Below, piece after piece: positions 12,740-25,162 of a stretch of DNA of 64,000 nt (its first letter is position 1; each line of letters starts with the position of its first letter). A program made the translations under genes and the position numbers. This stretch comes from Rhipicephalus microplus (Eukaryota > Arthropoda > Arachnida > Ixodida > Ixodidae). Below the pieces are notes generated by a model. It saw nothing but the letters and a program-made list of their open reading frames with translations, had not been told where the DNA came from and did no database searches. The stretch covers positions 67,199,906 to 67,263,905 of the forward strand of contig NC_134707.1 in NCBI RefSeq assembly GCF_043290135.1, written 5' to 3'.

Positions 12740-13130
12740 GGTAATTTTTTCATCCACTTTTCTTTTTTCTTTCTTCTTATTTACATTCCATTGGTTCTAA
12801 TAACTTCCCCTGTACATTCCTTGGCATTACTGTCTGTTATATCGCATTAATATTGTGTTAAACCACGGAAATACGAGCCCTTAGGTATACACTTCTCTCC
12901 CTTTTTTCATTGAACGAGGGTCTCGTACTGGCAGACTTGGTGTGTTTAGGTTGTACAAGAGGGACAATTAATCAGCTGCCCGCTCATAATAAATTCACGT
13001 GCTACGTGACGCCAAAACATGCGAATAAGAGTGTTTTCACACTCGTTGTTTGTCTTATAGATGGCGCTGACTGTCACTCCTACTTCTAAATTCACATATA
13101 GACCCCCAAAAAGTGGATGGAGGGACGGCC

Positions 13131-13203
13131 GCTGTGATAGCTCAGTGGTTAGAGCTTCGAAGGCGTTATTCGAAGGTCGTAGGTTCGATTCCTGCTCACA
13201 GCT
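13131..13203 (+). tRNA. tRNA-like gene, nominal Thr(CGT)
   Basis: A26T and C32G, as in 642. It sits just after the register jump near 13.0 kb. Confidence 0.65.
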
Positions 13204-13595
13204 GGTAATTTTTTCATCCACTTTTCTTTCTTCTTTCTTCTTATTTACATTCCATTGGTTCTAATACCTTCCCCTGTACATTCCTTGGCATTACTGTCTG
13301 TTAAATCTCATTATTATTGTGTTAAAGCACGGAAATACGAGCCCTTAGGTATACACTTCTCTGCCTTATTTCATTGAATAAGGGTCTCGTACTGGCAGAC
13401 TTGGTGTGTTTAGGTTGTATAAGAGGGACAATTAATCAGCTGCCCGCTCATAATAAATTCACGTGCTACGTGACGCCAAAACATGCGAATAAGAGTGTTT
13501 TCACACTCGTTGTTTGGCCTATAGATGGCGCTGACTGTCACTCCTACTTCTAAATTCACATATAAACCCCCCAAAAAGTGGATGGAGGGACGGCC

Positions 13596-13668
13596 GCTGT
13601 GATAGCTCAGTGGTTAGAGCATCGAACGCGTTATTCGAAGGTCGTAGGTTCGATTCCTGCTAACAGCT
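13596..13668 (+). tRNA. tRNA-like gene, nominal Thr(CGT)
   Basis: C67A. Confidence 0.6.
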
Positions 13669-14060
13669 GGTAATTTTTTCATCCACTTTTCTTTCTTCTT
13701 TCTTCTTATTTACATTCGATTGGTTCTAATAACTTCCCCTGTACATTCCTTGGCATTACTGTCTGTTATATCTCAGTAATATTGTGTTAAACCACGGAAA
13801 GACGAGCCCTTAGGTATACACTTCTCTCCCTTATTTCATTGAACGAGGGTCTCGTACTGGCAGACTTGGTGTGTTTAGGTTGTATAAGAGGGACAATTAT
13901 TCAGCTGCCCGCTCATTATAAGTTCACCTGCTACGTGACGCCGAAACATGCGAATAAAAGTGTTTTCACACTCGTTGTTTGGCTTATAGATGGCGCTGAC
14001 TGTCACTCCTACTTCTAAATTCACATATAGACCCCCAGAAAAGTGGATGGAGGGACGGCC

Positions 14061-14133
14061 GCTGTGATAGCTCAGTGGTTAGAGCATCGAACGCGTTATT
14101 CGAAGGTCGTAGGTTCGATTCCATCTCACAGCT
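14061..14133 (+). tRNA. tRNA-like gene with weakened T stem
   Basis: T63A and G64T break two T-stem pairs; G52 is retained, so the B box is intact. Confidence 0.55.
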
Positions 14134-14519
14134 GGTAATTTTTTCATCCACTTTTCTTTCTTCTTATATACATTCCATTGGTTCAAATAACTTCCCCTGT
14201 ACATTCCTTGGCATTACTGTCTGTTATATCTCAGTAATATTGTGTTAAACCACGGAAATACGAGCCCTTAGGTATACACTTCTCTCCCTTATTTCATTGA
14301 ACGAGGGTCTCGTACTGGCAGACTTGGTGTGTTTAGGTTGTATAAGAGGGACAGTTAATCAGCTGCCCGCTCATAATAAGTTCACGTGCTACGTGACGCC
14401 AAAACATACGAATAAGAGTGTTCTCACACTCGTTGTTTGGCTTAAGGATGGCGCTGACTGTCACTCCTACTTCTAAATTCACATAAAAACCCCCAAAAAA
14501 AGTGTATGGAGGGACGGCC

Positions 14520-14592
14520 GCTGTGATAGCTCAGTGGTTAAAGCATCGAACGCGTTATTCGAAGGTCGTAGGTTCGATTCCTGCTCACAGCT
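14520..14592 (+). tRNA. tRNA-like gene, nominal Thr(CGT)
   Basis: G22A. Confidence 0.6.
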
Positions 14593-14985
14593 GGTAATTT
14601 TTTCATCCACTTTTCTTTTTTCTTTCTTCTTATTTACATTCCATTGGTTCTAATAACTTCCCCTGTACATTCCTTGGCATTACTGTCTGTTATATCGCAT
14701 TAATATTGTGTTAAACCACGGAAATACGAGCCCTTAGGTATACACTTCTCTCCCTTTTTTCATTGAACGAGGGTCTCGTACTGGCAGACTTGGTGTGTTT
14801 AGGTTGTATAAGAGGGACAATTAATCAGCTGCCCGCTCATAATAAATTCACGTGCTACGTGACGCCAAAACATGCGAATAAGAGTGTTTTCACACTCGTT
14901 GTTTGGCTTATAGATGGCGCTGACTGTCACTCCTACTTCTAAATTCACATATAGACCCCCAAAAAAAGTGGATGGAGGGACGGCC

Positions 14986-15058
14986 GCAGTGATAGCTCAG
15001 TGGTCAGAGCATCGAACGCGTTATTCGAAGGTCGTAGGTTCGATTCCTGCTCACAGCT
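14986..15058 (+). tRNA. tRNA-like gene, nominal Thr(CGT)
   Basis: T3A mismatches the acceptor stem; D-loop T to C. Confidence 0.55.
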
Positions 15059-15443
15059 GGTAATTTTTTCATCCACTTTTCTTTCTTCTTATATACATTC
15101 CATTGGTTCAAATAACTTCCCCTGTACATTCCTTGGCATTACTGTCTGTTATATCTCAGTAATATTGTGTTAAACCACGGAAATACGAGCCCTTAGGTAT
15201 ACACTTCTCTCCCTTATTTCATTGAACGAGGGTCTCGTACTGGCAGACTTGGTGTGTTTAGGTTGTATAAGAGGGACAGTTAATCAGCTGCCCGCTCATA
15301 ATAAGTTCACGTGCTACGTGACGCCAAAACATACGAATAAGAGTGTTCTCACACTCGTTGTTTGGCTTAAGGATGGCGCTGACTGTCACTCCTACTTCTA
15401 AATTCACATATAAACCCCAAAAAAAGTGTATGGAGGGACGGCC

Positions 15444-15516
15444 GCTGTGATAGCTCAGTGGTTAAAGCATCGAACGCGTTATTCGAAGGTCGTAGGCTCG
15501 ATTCCTGCTCACAGCT
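15444..15516 (+). tRNA. tRNA-like gene, nominal Thr(CGT)
   Basis: G22A and T54C (B box GGCTCGATTCC). Confidence 0.5.
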
Positions 15517-15909
15517 GGTAATTTTTTCATCCACTTTTCTTTTTTCTTTCTTCTTATTTACATTCCATTGGTTCTAATAACTTCCCCTGTACATTCCTTG
15601 GCATTACTGTCTGTTATATCGCATTAATATTGTGTTAAACCACGGAAATACGAGCCCTTAGGTATACACTTCTCTCCCTTTTTTCATTGAACGAGGGTCT
15701 CGTACTGGCAGACTTAGTGTGTTTAGGTTGTATAAGAGGGACAATTAATCAGCTGCCCACTCATAATAAATTCACGTGCTACGTGACGCCAAAACATGCG
15801 AATAAGAGTGTTTTCACACTCGTTGTTTGGCTTATAGATGGCGCTGACTGTCACTCCTACTTCTAAATTCACATATAGACCCCCAAAAAAAGTGGATGGA
15901 GGGACGGCC

Positions 15910-15982
15910 GCTGTGATAGCACAGTGGTTAGAGCACCGAACGCGTTATTCGAAGGTCGTAGGTTCGATTCTTGCTCACAGCT
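15910..15982 (+). tRNA. tRNA-like gene, nominal Thr(CGT)
   Basis: T12A, T27C and C62T. Confidence 0.5.
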
Positions 15983-16373
15983 GGTAATTTTTTCATCCAC
16001 TTTTCTTTCTTCTTTCTTCTTATTTACATTCGATTGGTTCTAATAACTTCCCCTGTACATTCCTTGGCATTACTGTCTGTTATATCTCAGTAATATTGTG
16101 TTAAACCACGGAAATACGAGCCCTTAGGTATACACTTCTCTCCCTTAATTCATTGAACGAGGGTCTCGTACTGGCAGACTTGGTGTGTTTAGGTTGTATA
16201 AGAGGGACAATTATTCAGCTGCCCGCTCATTATAAGTTCACGTGCTACTTGACGCCAAAACATGCGAAAAAGAGTGTTTTCACACTCGTTGTTTGTCTTA
16301 TAGATGGCGCTGACTGTCACTCCTACTTCTAAATTCACATATAGACCCCCAAAAAGTGGATGGAGGGACGGCC

Positions 16374-16446
16374 GCTGTGATAGCTCAGTGGTTAGAGCTT
16401 CGAAGGCGTTATTCGAAGGTCGTAGGTTCGATTCCTGCTCACAGCT
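16374..16446 (+). tRNA. tRNA-like gene, nominal Thr(CGT)
   Basis: A26T, C32G. Confidence 0.65.
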
Positions 16447-16830
16447 GGTAATTTTTTCATCCACTTTTCTTTCTTCTTATATACATTCCATTGGTTCAAA
16501 TGCTTCCCGTGTACATTCCTTGGCATTACTGTCTGTTATATCTCAGTAATATTGTGTTTAACCACGGAAATACGAGCCCTTAGGTATACACTTCTCTCCC
16601 TTATTTCATTGAACGAGGGTCTCGTACTGGCAGACTTGGTGTGTTTAGGTTGTATAAGAGGGACAGTTAATCAGCTGCCCGCTCATAATAAGTTCACGTG
16701 CTACGTGACGCCAAAACATACGAATAAGAGTGTTCTCACACTCGTTGTTTGGCTTAAGGATGGCGCTGACTGTCACTCCTACTTCTAAATTCACATATAA
16801 ACCCCAAAAAAAGTGTATGGAAGGACGGCC

Positions 16831-16903
16831 GCTGTGATAGCTCAGTGGTTAAAGCATCGAACGCGTTATTCGAAGGTCGTAGGTTCGATTCCTGCTCACA
16901 GCT
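16831..16903 (+). tRNA. tRNA-like gene, nominal Thr(CGT)
   Basis: G22A; GTGTATGGA flank. Confidence 0.6.
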
Positions 16904-17296
16904 GGTAATTTTTTCATCCACTTTTCTTTTTTCTTTCTTCTTATTTACATTCCATTGGTTCTAATAACTTCCCCTGTACATTCCTTGGCATTACTGTCTG
17001 TTATATCGCATTAATATTGTGTTAAACCACGGAAATACGAGCCCTTAGGTATACACTTCTCTCCCTTATTTCATTGAACGAGGGTCTCGTACTGGCAGAC
17101 TTGGTGTGTTTAGGTTGTATAAGAGGGACAGTTAATCAGCTGCCCGCTCATAATAAGTTCACGTGCTACGTGACGCCAAAACATGCGAATAAGAGTGTTT
17201 TCACACTCGTTGTTTGGCTTATAGATGGCGCTGACTGTCACTCCTACTTCTAAATTCACATATAAACCCCAAAAAAAAGTGGATGGAGGGACGGCC

Positions 17297-17369
17297 GCTG
17301 TGGTAGCTCAGTGGTTAAAGCATCGAACGCGTTATTCGAAGGTCGTAGGTTCGATTCCTGCTCACAGCT
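17297..17369 (+). tRNA. tRNA-like gene, nominal Thr(CGT)
   Basis: A7G, G22A. Confidence 0.6.
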
Positions 17370-17760
17370 GGTAATTTTTTCATCCACTTTTCTTTTTTCT
17401 TTCTTCTTATTTACATTCCATTGGTTCTAATAACTTCCCCTGTACATTCCTTGGCATTACTCTGTTATATCGCATTAATATTGTGTTAAACCACGGAAAT
17501 ACGAGCCCTTAGGTATACACTTCTCTCCCTTTTTTCATTGAACGAGGGTCTCGTACTGGCAGACTTGGTGTGTTTAGGTTGTATAAGAGGGACAATTAAT
17601 CAGCTTCCCGCTCATAATAAATTCACGTGCTACGTGACGCCAAAACATGCGAATAAGAGTGTTTTCACACTCGTTGTTTGGCTTATAGATGGCGCTGACT
17701 GTCACTCCTACTTCTAAATTCACATATAGACCCCCCAAAAAAGTGGATGGAGGGACGGCC

Positions 17761-17833
17761 GCTGTGATAGCTCAGTGGTCAGAGCATCGAACGCGTTATT
17801 CGAAGGTCGTAGGTTCGATTCCTGCTCGCAGCT
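17761..17833 (+). tRNA. tRNA-like gene, nominal Thr(CGT)
   Basis: D-loop T to C, A68G. Confidence 0.65.
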
Positions 17834-18224
17834 GGTAATTTTTTCATCCGCTTTTCTTTCTTCTTTCTCCTTATTTACATTCCATTGGTTCTAATAACTT
17901 CCCCTGTACATTCCTTGGCATTACTGTCTGTTAAATCTCATTAATATTGTGTTAAAGCACGGAAATACGAGCCCTTAGGTATACACTTCTCTGCCTTATT
18001 TCATTGATTAAGGGTCTCGTACTGGCAGACTTGGTGTGTTTAGGTTGTATAAGAGGGACAATTATTCAGCTGCCCGCTCATTATAAGTTCACGTGCTACT
18101 TGACGCCAAAACATGCGAAAAAGAGTGTTTTCACACTCGTTGTTTGTCTTATAGATGGCGCTGACTGTCACTCCTACTTCTAAATTCACATATAGACCCC
18201 CAAAAAGTGGATGGAGGGACGGCC

Positions 18225-18297
18225 GCTGTGATAGCTCAGTGGTTAGAGCTTCGAAGGCGTTATTCGAAGGTCGTAGGTTCGATTCCTGCTCACAGCT
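18225..18297 (+). tRNA. tRNA-like gene, nominal Thr(CGT)
   Basis: A26T, C32G. Confidence 0.65.
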
Positions 18298-18682
18298 GGT
18301 AATTTTTTCATCCACTTTTCTTTCTTCTTATATACATTCCATTGGTTCAAATGCTTCCCGTGTACATTCCTTGGCATTACTGTCTGTTATATCGCATTAA
18401 TATTGTGTTAAACCACGGAAATACGAGCCCTTAGGTATACACTTCTCTCCCTTATTTCATTGAACGAGGGTCTCGTACTGGCAGACTTGGTGTGTTTAGG
18501 TTGTATAAGAGGGACAGTTAATCAGCTGCCCGCTCATAATAAGTTCACGTGCTACGTGACGCCAAAACATGCGAATAAGAGTGTTTTCACACTCGTTGTT
18601 TGGCTTATAGATGGCGCTGACTGTCACTCCTACTTCTAAATTCACATATAAACCCCAAAAAAAAGTGGATGGAGGGACGGCC

Positions 18683-18755
18683 GCTGTGGTAGCTCAGTGG
18701 TTAAAGCACCGAACGCGTTATTCGAAGGTCGTAGGTTCGATTCTTGCTCACAGCT
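18683..18755 (+). tRNA. Chimeric tRNA-like gene
   Basis: The 5' part carries A7G and G22A (type 17297), while the 3' part carries T27C and C62T (type 15910). The exchange point lies inside the gene. Confidence 0.55.
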
Positions 18756-19146
18756 GGTAATTTTTTCATCCACTTTTCTTTCTTCTTTCTTCTTATTTAC
18801 ATTCGATTGGTTCTAATAACTTCCCCTGTACATTCCTTGGCATTACTGTCTGTTATATCTCAGTAATATTGTGTTAAACCACGGAAATACGAGCCCTTAG
18901 GTATACACTTCTCTCCCTTAATTCATTGAACGAGGGTCTCGTACTGGCAGACTTGGTGTGTTTAGGTTGTATAAGAGGGACAATTATTCAGCTGCCCGCT
19001 CATTATAAGTTCACGTGCTACTTGACGCCAAAACATGCGAAAAAGAGTGTTTTCACACTCGTTGTTTGTCTTATAGATGGCGCTGACTGTCACTCCTACT
19101 TCTAAATTCACATATAGACCCCCAAAAAGTGGATGGAGGGACGGCC

Positions 19147-19219
19147 GCTGTGATAGCTCAGTGGTTAGAGCTTCGAAGGCGTTATTCGAAGGTCGTAGGT
19201 TCGATTCCTGCTCACAGCT
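19147..19219 (+). tRNA. tRNA-like gene, nominal Thr(CGT)
   Basis: A26T, C32G; +2,773 partner of 16374. Confidence 0.65.
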
Positions 19220-19603
19220 GGTAATTTTTTCATCCACTTTTCTTTCTTCTTATATACATTCCATTGGTTCAAATGCTTCCCGTGTACATTCCTTGGCATT
19301 ACTGTCTGTTATATCTCAGTAATATTGTGTTAAACCACGGAAATACGAGCCCTTAGGTATACACTTCTCTCCCTTATTTCATTGAACGAGGGTCTCGTAC
19401 TGGCAGACTTGGTGTGTTTAGGTTGTATAAGAGGGACAGTTAATCAGCTGCCCGCTCATAATAAGTTCACGTGCTACGTGACGCCAAAACATACGAATAA
19501 GAGTGTTCTCACACTCGTTGTTTGGCTTAAGGATGGCGCTGACTGTCACTCCTACTTCTAAATTCACATATAAACCCCAAAAAAAGTGTATGGAAGGACG
19601 GCC

Positions 19604-19676
19604 GCTGTGATAGCTCAGTGGTTAAAGCATCGAACGCGTTATTCGAAGGTCGTAGGTTCGATTCCTGCTCACAGCT
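19604..19676 (+). tRNA. tRNA-like gene, nominal Thr(CGT)
   Basis: G22A; partner of 16831. Confidence 0.6.
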
Positions 19677-20069
19677 GGTAATTTTTTCATCCACTTTTCT
19701 TTTTTCTTTCTTCTTATTTACATTCCATTGGTTCTAATAACTTCCCCTGTACATTCCTTGGCATTACTGTCTGTTATATCGCATTAATATTGTGTTAAAC
19801 CACGGAAATACGAGCCCTTAGGTATACACTTCTCTCCCTTATTTCATTGAACGAGGGTCTCGTACTGGCAGACTTGGTGTGTTTAGGTTGTATAAGAGGG
19901 ACAGTTAATCAGCTGCCCGCTCATAATAAGTTCACGTGCTACGTGACGCCAAAACATGCGAATAAGAGTGTTTTCACACTCGTTGTTTGGCTTATAGATG
20001 GCGCTGACTGTCACTCCTACTTCTAAATTCACATATAAACCCCAAAAAAAAGTGGATGGAGGGACGGCC

Positions 20070-20142
20070 GCTGTGGTAGCTCAGTGGTTAAAGCATCGAA
20101 CGCGTTATTCGAAGGTCGTAGGTTCGATTCCTGCTCACAGCT
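20070..20142 (+). tRNA. tRNA-like gene, nominal Thr(CGT)
   Basis: A7G, G22A; partner of 17297. Confidence 0.6.
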
Positions 20143-20533
20143 GGTAATTTTTTCATCCACTTTTCTTTTTTCTTTCTTCTTATTTACATTCCATTGGTTC
20201 TAATAACTTCCCCTGTACATTCCTTGGCATTACTCTGTTATATCGCATTAATATTGTGTTAAACCACGGAAATACGAGCCCTTAGGTATACACTTCTCTC
20301 CCTTTTTTCATTGAACGAGGGTCTCGTACTGGCAGACTTGGTGTGTTTAGGTTGTATAAGAGGGACAATTAATCAGCTTCCCGCTCATAATAAATTCACG
20401 TGCTACGTGACGCCAAAACATGCGAATAAGAGTGTTTTCACACTCGTTGTTTGGCTTATAGATGGCGCTGACTGTCACTCCTACTTCTAAATTCACATAT
20501 AGACCCCCCAAAAAAGTGGATGGAGGGACGGCC

Positions 20534-20606
20534 GCTGTGATAGCTCAGTGGTCAGAGCATCGAACGCGTTATTCGAAGGTCGTAGGTTCGATTCCTGCTC
20601 GCAGCT
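20534..20606 (+). tRNA. tRNA-like gene, nominal Thr(CGT)
   Basis: D-loop C, A68G; partner of 17761 and 11745. Confidence 0.65.
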
Positions 20607-20998
20607 GGTAATTTTTTCATCCGCTTTTCTTTCTTCTTTCTCCTTATTTACATTCCATTGGTTCTAATAACTTCCCCTGTACATTCCTTGGCATTACTGT
20701 CTGTTAAATCTCATTAATATTGTGTTAAAGCACGGAAATACGAGCCCTTAGGTATACACTTCTCTGCCTTATTTCATTGATTAAGGGTCTCGTACTGGCA
20801 GACTTGGTGTGTTTAGGTTGTATAAGAGGGACAATTATTCAGCTGCCCGCTCATTATAAGTTCACGTGCTACGTGACGCCAAAACATGCGAATAAGAGTG
20901 TTTTCACACTCGTTGTTTGGCTTATAGATGGCGCTGACTGTCACTCCTACTTCTAAATTCACATATAGACGCCCAGAAAAGTGGATGGAGGGACGGCC

Positions 20999-21071
20999 GC
21001 TGTGATAGCTCAGTGGTTAGAGCATCGAACGCGTTATTCGAAGGTCGTAGGTTCGATTCCTGCTCACAGCT
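20999..21071 (+). tRNA. tRNA-like gene, consensus
   Basis: Exact consensus; partner of 12210. Confidence 0.75.
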
Positions 21072-21455
21072 GGTAATTTTTTCATCCACTTTTCTTTCTT
21101 CTTATATACATTCCATTGGTTCAAATGCTTCCCGTGTACATTCCTTGGCATTACTGTCTGTTATATCTCAGTAATATTGTGTTAAACCACGGAAATACGA
21201 GCCCTTAGGTATACACTTCTCTCCCTTATTTCATTGAACGAGGGTCTCGTACTGGCAGACTTGGTGTGTTTAGGTTGTATAAGAGGGACAGTTAATCAGC
21301 TGCCCGCTCATAATAAGTTCACGTGCTACGTGACGCCAAAACATACGAATAAGAGTGTTCTCACACTCGTTGTTTGGCTTAAGGATGGCGCTGACTGTCA
21401 CTCCTACTTCTAAATTCACATATAAACCCCAAAAAAAGTGTATGGAAGGACGGCC

Positions 21456-21528
21456 GCTGTGATAGCTCAGTGGTTAAAGCATCGAACGCGTTATTCGAAG
21501 GTCGTAGGTTCGATTCCTGCTCACAGCT
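21456..21528 (+). tRNA. tRNA-like gene, nominal Thr(CGT)
   Basis: G22A; partner of 12667. Confidence 0.6.
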
Positions 21529-21919
21529 GGTAATTTTTTCATCCACTTTTCTTTTTTCTTTCTTCTTATTTACATTCCATTGGTTCTAATAACTTCCCCT
21601 GTACATTCCTTGGCATTACTGTCTGTTATATCGCATTAATATTGTGTTAAACCACGGAAATACGAGCCCTTAGGTATACACTTCTCTCCCTTTTTTCATT
21701 GAACGAGGGTCTCGTACTGGCAGACTTGGTGTGTTTAGGTTGTATAAGAGGGACAATTAATCAGCTGCCCGCTCATAATAAATTCACGTGCTACGTGACG
21801 CCAAAACATGCGAATAAGAGTGTTTTCACACTCGTTGTTTGTCTTATAGATGGCGCTGACTGTCACTCCTACTTCTAAATTCACATATAGACCCCCAAAA
21901 AGTGGATGGAGGGACGGCC

Positions 21920-21992
21920 GCTGTGATAGCTCAGTGGTTAGAGCTTCGAAGGCGTTATTCGAAGGTCGTAGGTTCGATTGCTGCTCACAGCT
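21920..21992 (+). tRNA. tRNA-like gene, nominal Thr(CGT)
   Basis: A26T, C32G, plus C61G, which breaks the G53-C61 pair and the B box. Confidence 0.5.
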
Positions 21993-22384
21993 GGTAATTT
22001 TTTCATCCACTTTTCTTTCTTCTTTCTTCTTATTTACATTCCATTGGTTCTAATAACTTCCCCTGTACATTCCTTGGCATTACTGTCTGTTAAATCTCAT
22101 TATTATTGTGTTAAAGCACGGAAATACGAGCCCTTAGGTATACACTTCTCTGCCTTATTTCATTGAATAAGGGTCTCGTACTGGCAGACTTGGTGTGTTT
22201 AGGTTGTATAAGAGGGACAATTAATCAGCTGCCCGCTCATAATAAATTCACGTGCTACGTGACGCCAAAACATGCGAATAAGAGTGTTTTCACACTCGTT
22301 GTTTGGCCTATAGATGGCGCTGACTGTCACTCCTACTTCTAAATTCACATATAAACCCCCCAAAAAGTGGATGGAGGGACGGCC

Positions 22385-22457
22385 GCTGTGATAGCTCAGT
22401 GGTTAGAGCATCGAACGCGTTATTCGAAGGTCGTAGGTTCGATTCCTGCTAACAGCT
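22385..22457 (+). tRNA. tRNA-like gene, nominal Thr(CGT)
   Basis: C67A; partner of 13596. Confidence 0.6.
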
Positions 22458-22849
22458 GGTAATTTTTTCATCCACTTTTCTTTCTTCTTTCTTCTTATTT
22501 ACATTCGATTGGTTCTAATAACTTCCCCTGTACATTCCTTGGCATTACTGTCTGTTATATCTCAGTAATATTGTGTTAAACCACGGAAAGACGAGCCCTT
22601 AGGTATACACTTCTCTCCCTTATTTCATTGAACGAGGGTCTCGTACTGGCAGACTTGGTGTGTTTAGGTTGTATAAGAGGGACAATTATTCAGCTGCCCG
22701 CTCATTATAAGTTCACCTGCTACGTGACGCCAAAACATGCGAATAAAAGTGTTTTCACACTCGTTGTTTGGCTTATAGATGGCGCTGACTGTCACTCCTA
22801 CTTCTAAATTCACATATAGACCCCCAGAAAAGTGGATGGAGGGACGGCC

Positions 22850-22922
22850 GCTGTGATAGCTCAGTGGTTAGAGCATCGAACGCGTTATTCGAAGGTCGTA
22901 GGTTCGATTCCATCTCACAGCT
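22850..22922 (+). tRNA. tRNA-like gene with weakened T stem
   Basis: T63A, G64T; partner of 14061. Confidence 0.55.
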
Positions 22923-23308
22923 GGTAATTTTTTCATCCACTTTTCTTTCTTCTTATATACATTCCATTGGTTCAAATAACTTCCCCTGTACATTCCTTGG
23001 CATTACTGTCTGTTATATCTCAGTAATATTGTGTTAAACCACGGAAATACGAGCCCTTAGGTATACACTTCTCTCCCTTATTTCATTGAACGAGGGTCTC
23101 GTACTGGCAGACTTGGTGTGTTTAGGTTGTATAAGAGGGACAGTTAATCAGCTGCCCGCTCATAATAAGTTCACGTGCTACGTGACGCCAAAACATACGA
23201 ATAAGAGTGTTCTCACACTCGTTGTTTGGCTTAAGGATGGCGCTGACTGTCACTCCTACTTCTAAATTCACATATAAACCCCCAAAAAAAGTGTATGGAG
23301 GGACGGCC

Positions 23309-23381
23309 GCTGTGATAGCTCAGTGGTTAAAGCATCGAACGCGTTATTCGAAGGTCGTAGGTTCGATTCCTGCTCACAGCT
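23309..23381 (+). tRNA. tRNA-like gene, nominal Thr(CGT)
   Basis: G22A; partner of 14520. Confidence 0.6.
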
Positions 23382-23774
23382 GGTAATTTTTTCATCCACT
23401 TTTCTTTTTTCTTTCTTCTTATTTACATTCCATTGGTTCTAATAACTTCCCCTGTACATTCCTTGGCATTACTGTCTGTTATATCGCATTAATATTGTGT
23501 TAAACCACGGAAATACGAGCCCTTAGGTATACACTTCTCTCCCTTTTTTCATTGAACGAGGGTCTCGTACTGGCAGACTTGGTGTGTTTAGGTTGTATAA
23601 GAGGGACAATTAATCAGCTGCCCGCTCATAATAAATTCACGTGCTACGTGACGCCAAAACATGCGAATAAGAGTGTTTTCACACTCGTTGTTTGGCTTAT
23701 AGATGGCGCTGACTGTCACTCCTACTTCTAAATTCACATATAGACCCCCAAAAAAAGTGGATGGAGGGACGGCC

Positions 23775-23847
23775 GCTGTGATAGCTCAGTGGTCAGAGCA
23801 TCGAACGCGTTATTCGAAGGTCGTAGGTTCGATTCCTGCTCACAGCT
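23775..23847 (+). tRNA. tRNA-like gene, nominal Thr(CGT)
   Basis: D-loop C only. It lacks the T3A of its partner 14986. Confidence 0.7.
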
Positions 23848-24232
23848 GGTAATTTTTTCATCCACTTTTCTTTCTTCTTATATACATTCCATTGGTTCAA
23901 ATAACTTCCCCTGTACATTCCTTGGCATTACTGTCTGTTATATCTCAGTAATATTGTGTTAAACCACGGAAATACGAGCCCTTAGGTATACACTTCTCTC
24001 CCTTATTTCATTGAACGAGGGTCTCGTACTGGCAGACTTGGTGTGTTTAGGTTGTATAAGAGGGACAGTTAATCAGCTGCCCGCTCATAATAAGTTCACG
24101 TGCTACGTGACGCCAAAACATACGAATAAGAGTGTTCTCACACTCGTTGTTTGGCTTAAGGATGGCGCTGACTGTCACTCCTACTTCTAAATTCACATAT
24201 AAACCCCAAAAAAAGTGTATGGAGGGACGGCC

Positions 24233-24305
24233 GCTGTGATAGCTCAGTGGTTAAAGCATCGAACGCGTTATTCGAAGGTCGTAGGCTCGATTCCTGCTCA
24301 CAGCT
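24233..24305 (+). tRNA. tRNA-like gene, nominal Thr(CGT)
   Basis: G22A, T54C; partner of 15444. Confidence 0.5.
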
Positions 24306-24698
24306 GGTAATTTTTTCATCCACTTTTCTTTTTTCTTTCTTCTTATTTACATTCCATTGGTTCTAATAACTTCCCCTGTACATTCCTTGGCATTACTGTC
24401 TGTTATATCGCATTAATATTGTGTTAAACCACGGAAATACGAGCCCTTAGGTATACACTTCTCTCCCTTTTTTCATTGAACGAGGGTCTCGTACTGGCAG
24501 ACTTGGTGTGTTTAGGTTGTATAAGAGGGACAATTAATCAGCTGCCCGCTCATAATAAATTCACGTGCTACGTGACGCCAAAACATGCGAATAAGAGTGT
24601 TTTCACACTCGTTGTTTGGCTTATAGATGGCGCTGACTGTCACTCCTACTTCTAAATTCACATATAGACCCCCAAAAAAAGTGGATGGAGGGACGGCC

Positions 24699-24771
24699 GC
24701 TGTGATAGCACAGTGGTTAGAGCACCGAACGCGTTATTCGAAGGTCGTAGGTTCGATTCTTGCTCACAGCT
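24699..24771 (+). tRNA. tRNA-like gene, nominal Thr(CGT)
   Basis: T12A, T27C, C62T; partner of 15910. Confidence 0.5.
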
Positions 24772-25162
24772 GGTAATTTTTTCATCCACTTTTCTTTCTT
24801 CTTTCTTCTTATTTACATTCGATTGGTTCTAATAACTTCCCCTGTACATTCCTTGGCATTACTGTCTGTTATATCTCAGTAATATTGTGTTAAACCACGG
24901 AAATACGAGCCCTTAGGTATACACTTCTCTCCCTTAATTCATTGAACGAGGGTCTCGTACTGGCAGACTTGGTGTGTTTAGGTTGTATAAGAGGGACAAT
25001 TATTCAGCTGCCCGCTCATTATAAGTTCACGTGCTACTTGACGCCAAAACATGCGAAAAAGAGTGTTTTCACACTCGTTGTTTGTCTTATAGATGGCGCT
25101 GACTGTCACTCCTACTTCTAAATTCACATATAGACCCCCAAAAAGTGGATGGAGGGACGGCC

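Larger units (their letters stand above)
6941..12990. repeat. 15-monomer higher-order repeat, copy 2 (incomplete)
   Basis: It follows copy 1 at offset 6,940 (6,939 after a 1-bp loss near 11.37 kb) for about 13 units. Near 13.0 kb it switches from the expected fourteenth unit type to the type of unit 642, so the end of the block has been lost by an out-of-register exchange. Confidence 0.85.
11100..16470. repeat. Higher-order block recurring at +8,789 bp, copy 1
   Basis: The units with tRNA starts 11745-16374 reappear in the same order at 20534-25163, each exactly 8,789 bp later (11282 recurs 8,788 bp later, at 20070). Edges are approximate: the unit types differ before 11.1 kb and after 16.47 kb. 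Confidence 0.85.
15943..18098. repeat. Six-monomer-offset block (2,773 bp), copy 1
   Basis: Unit starts 16374, 16831, 17297 and 17761 recur at exactly +2,773 bp (19147, 19604, 20070, 20534). The left edge falls inside the tRNA-like gene at 15910; the right edge is a single-base difference near 18,100. Confidence 0.8.
18716..20871. repeat. Six-monomer-offset block (2,773 bp), copy 2
   Basis: This is the partner of 15,943-18,098. Its left edge is the crossover seen inside the tRNA-like gene at 18683. Confidence 0.8.
21838..23630. repeat. Seven-monomer-offset block (3,243 bp), copy 1
   Basis: The tRNA starts 21920, 22385, 22850 and 23309 recur at +3,243 bp with the same subfamily order. Confidence 0.8.
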
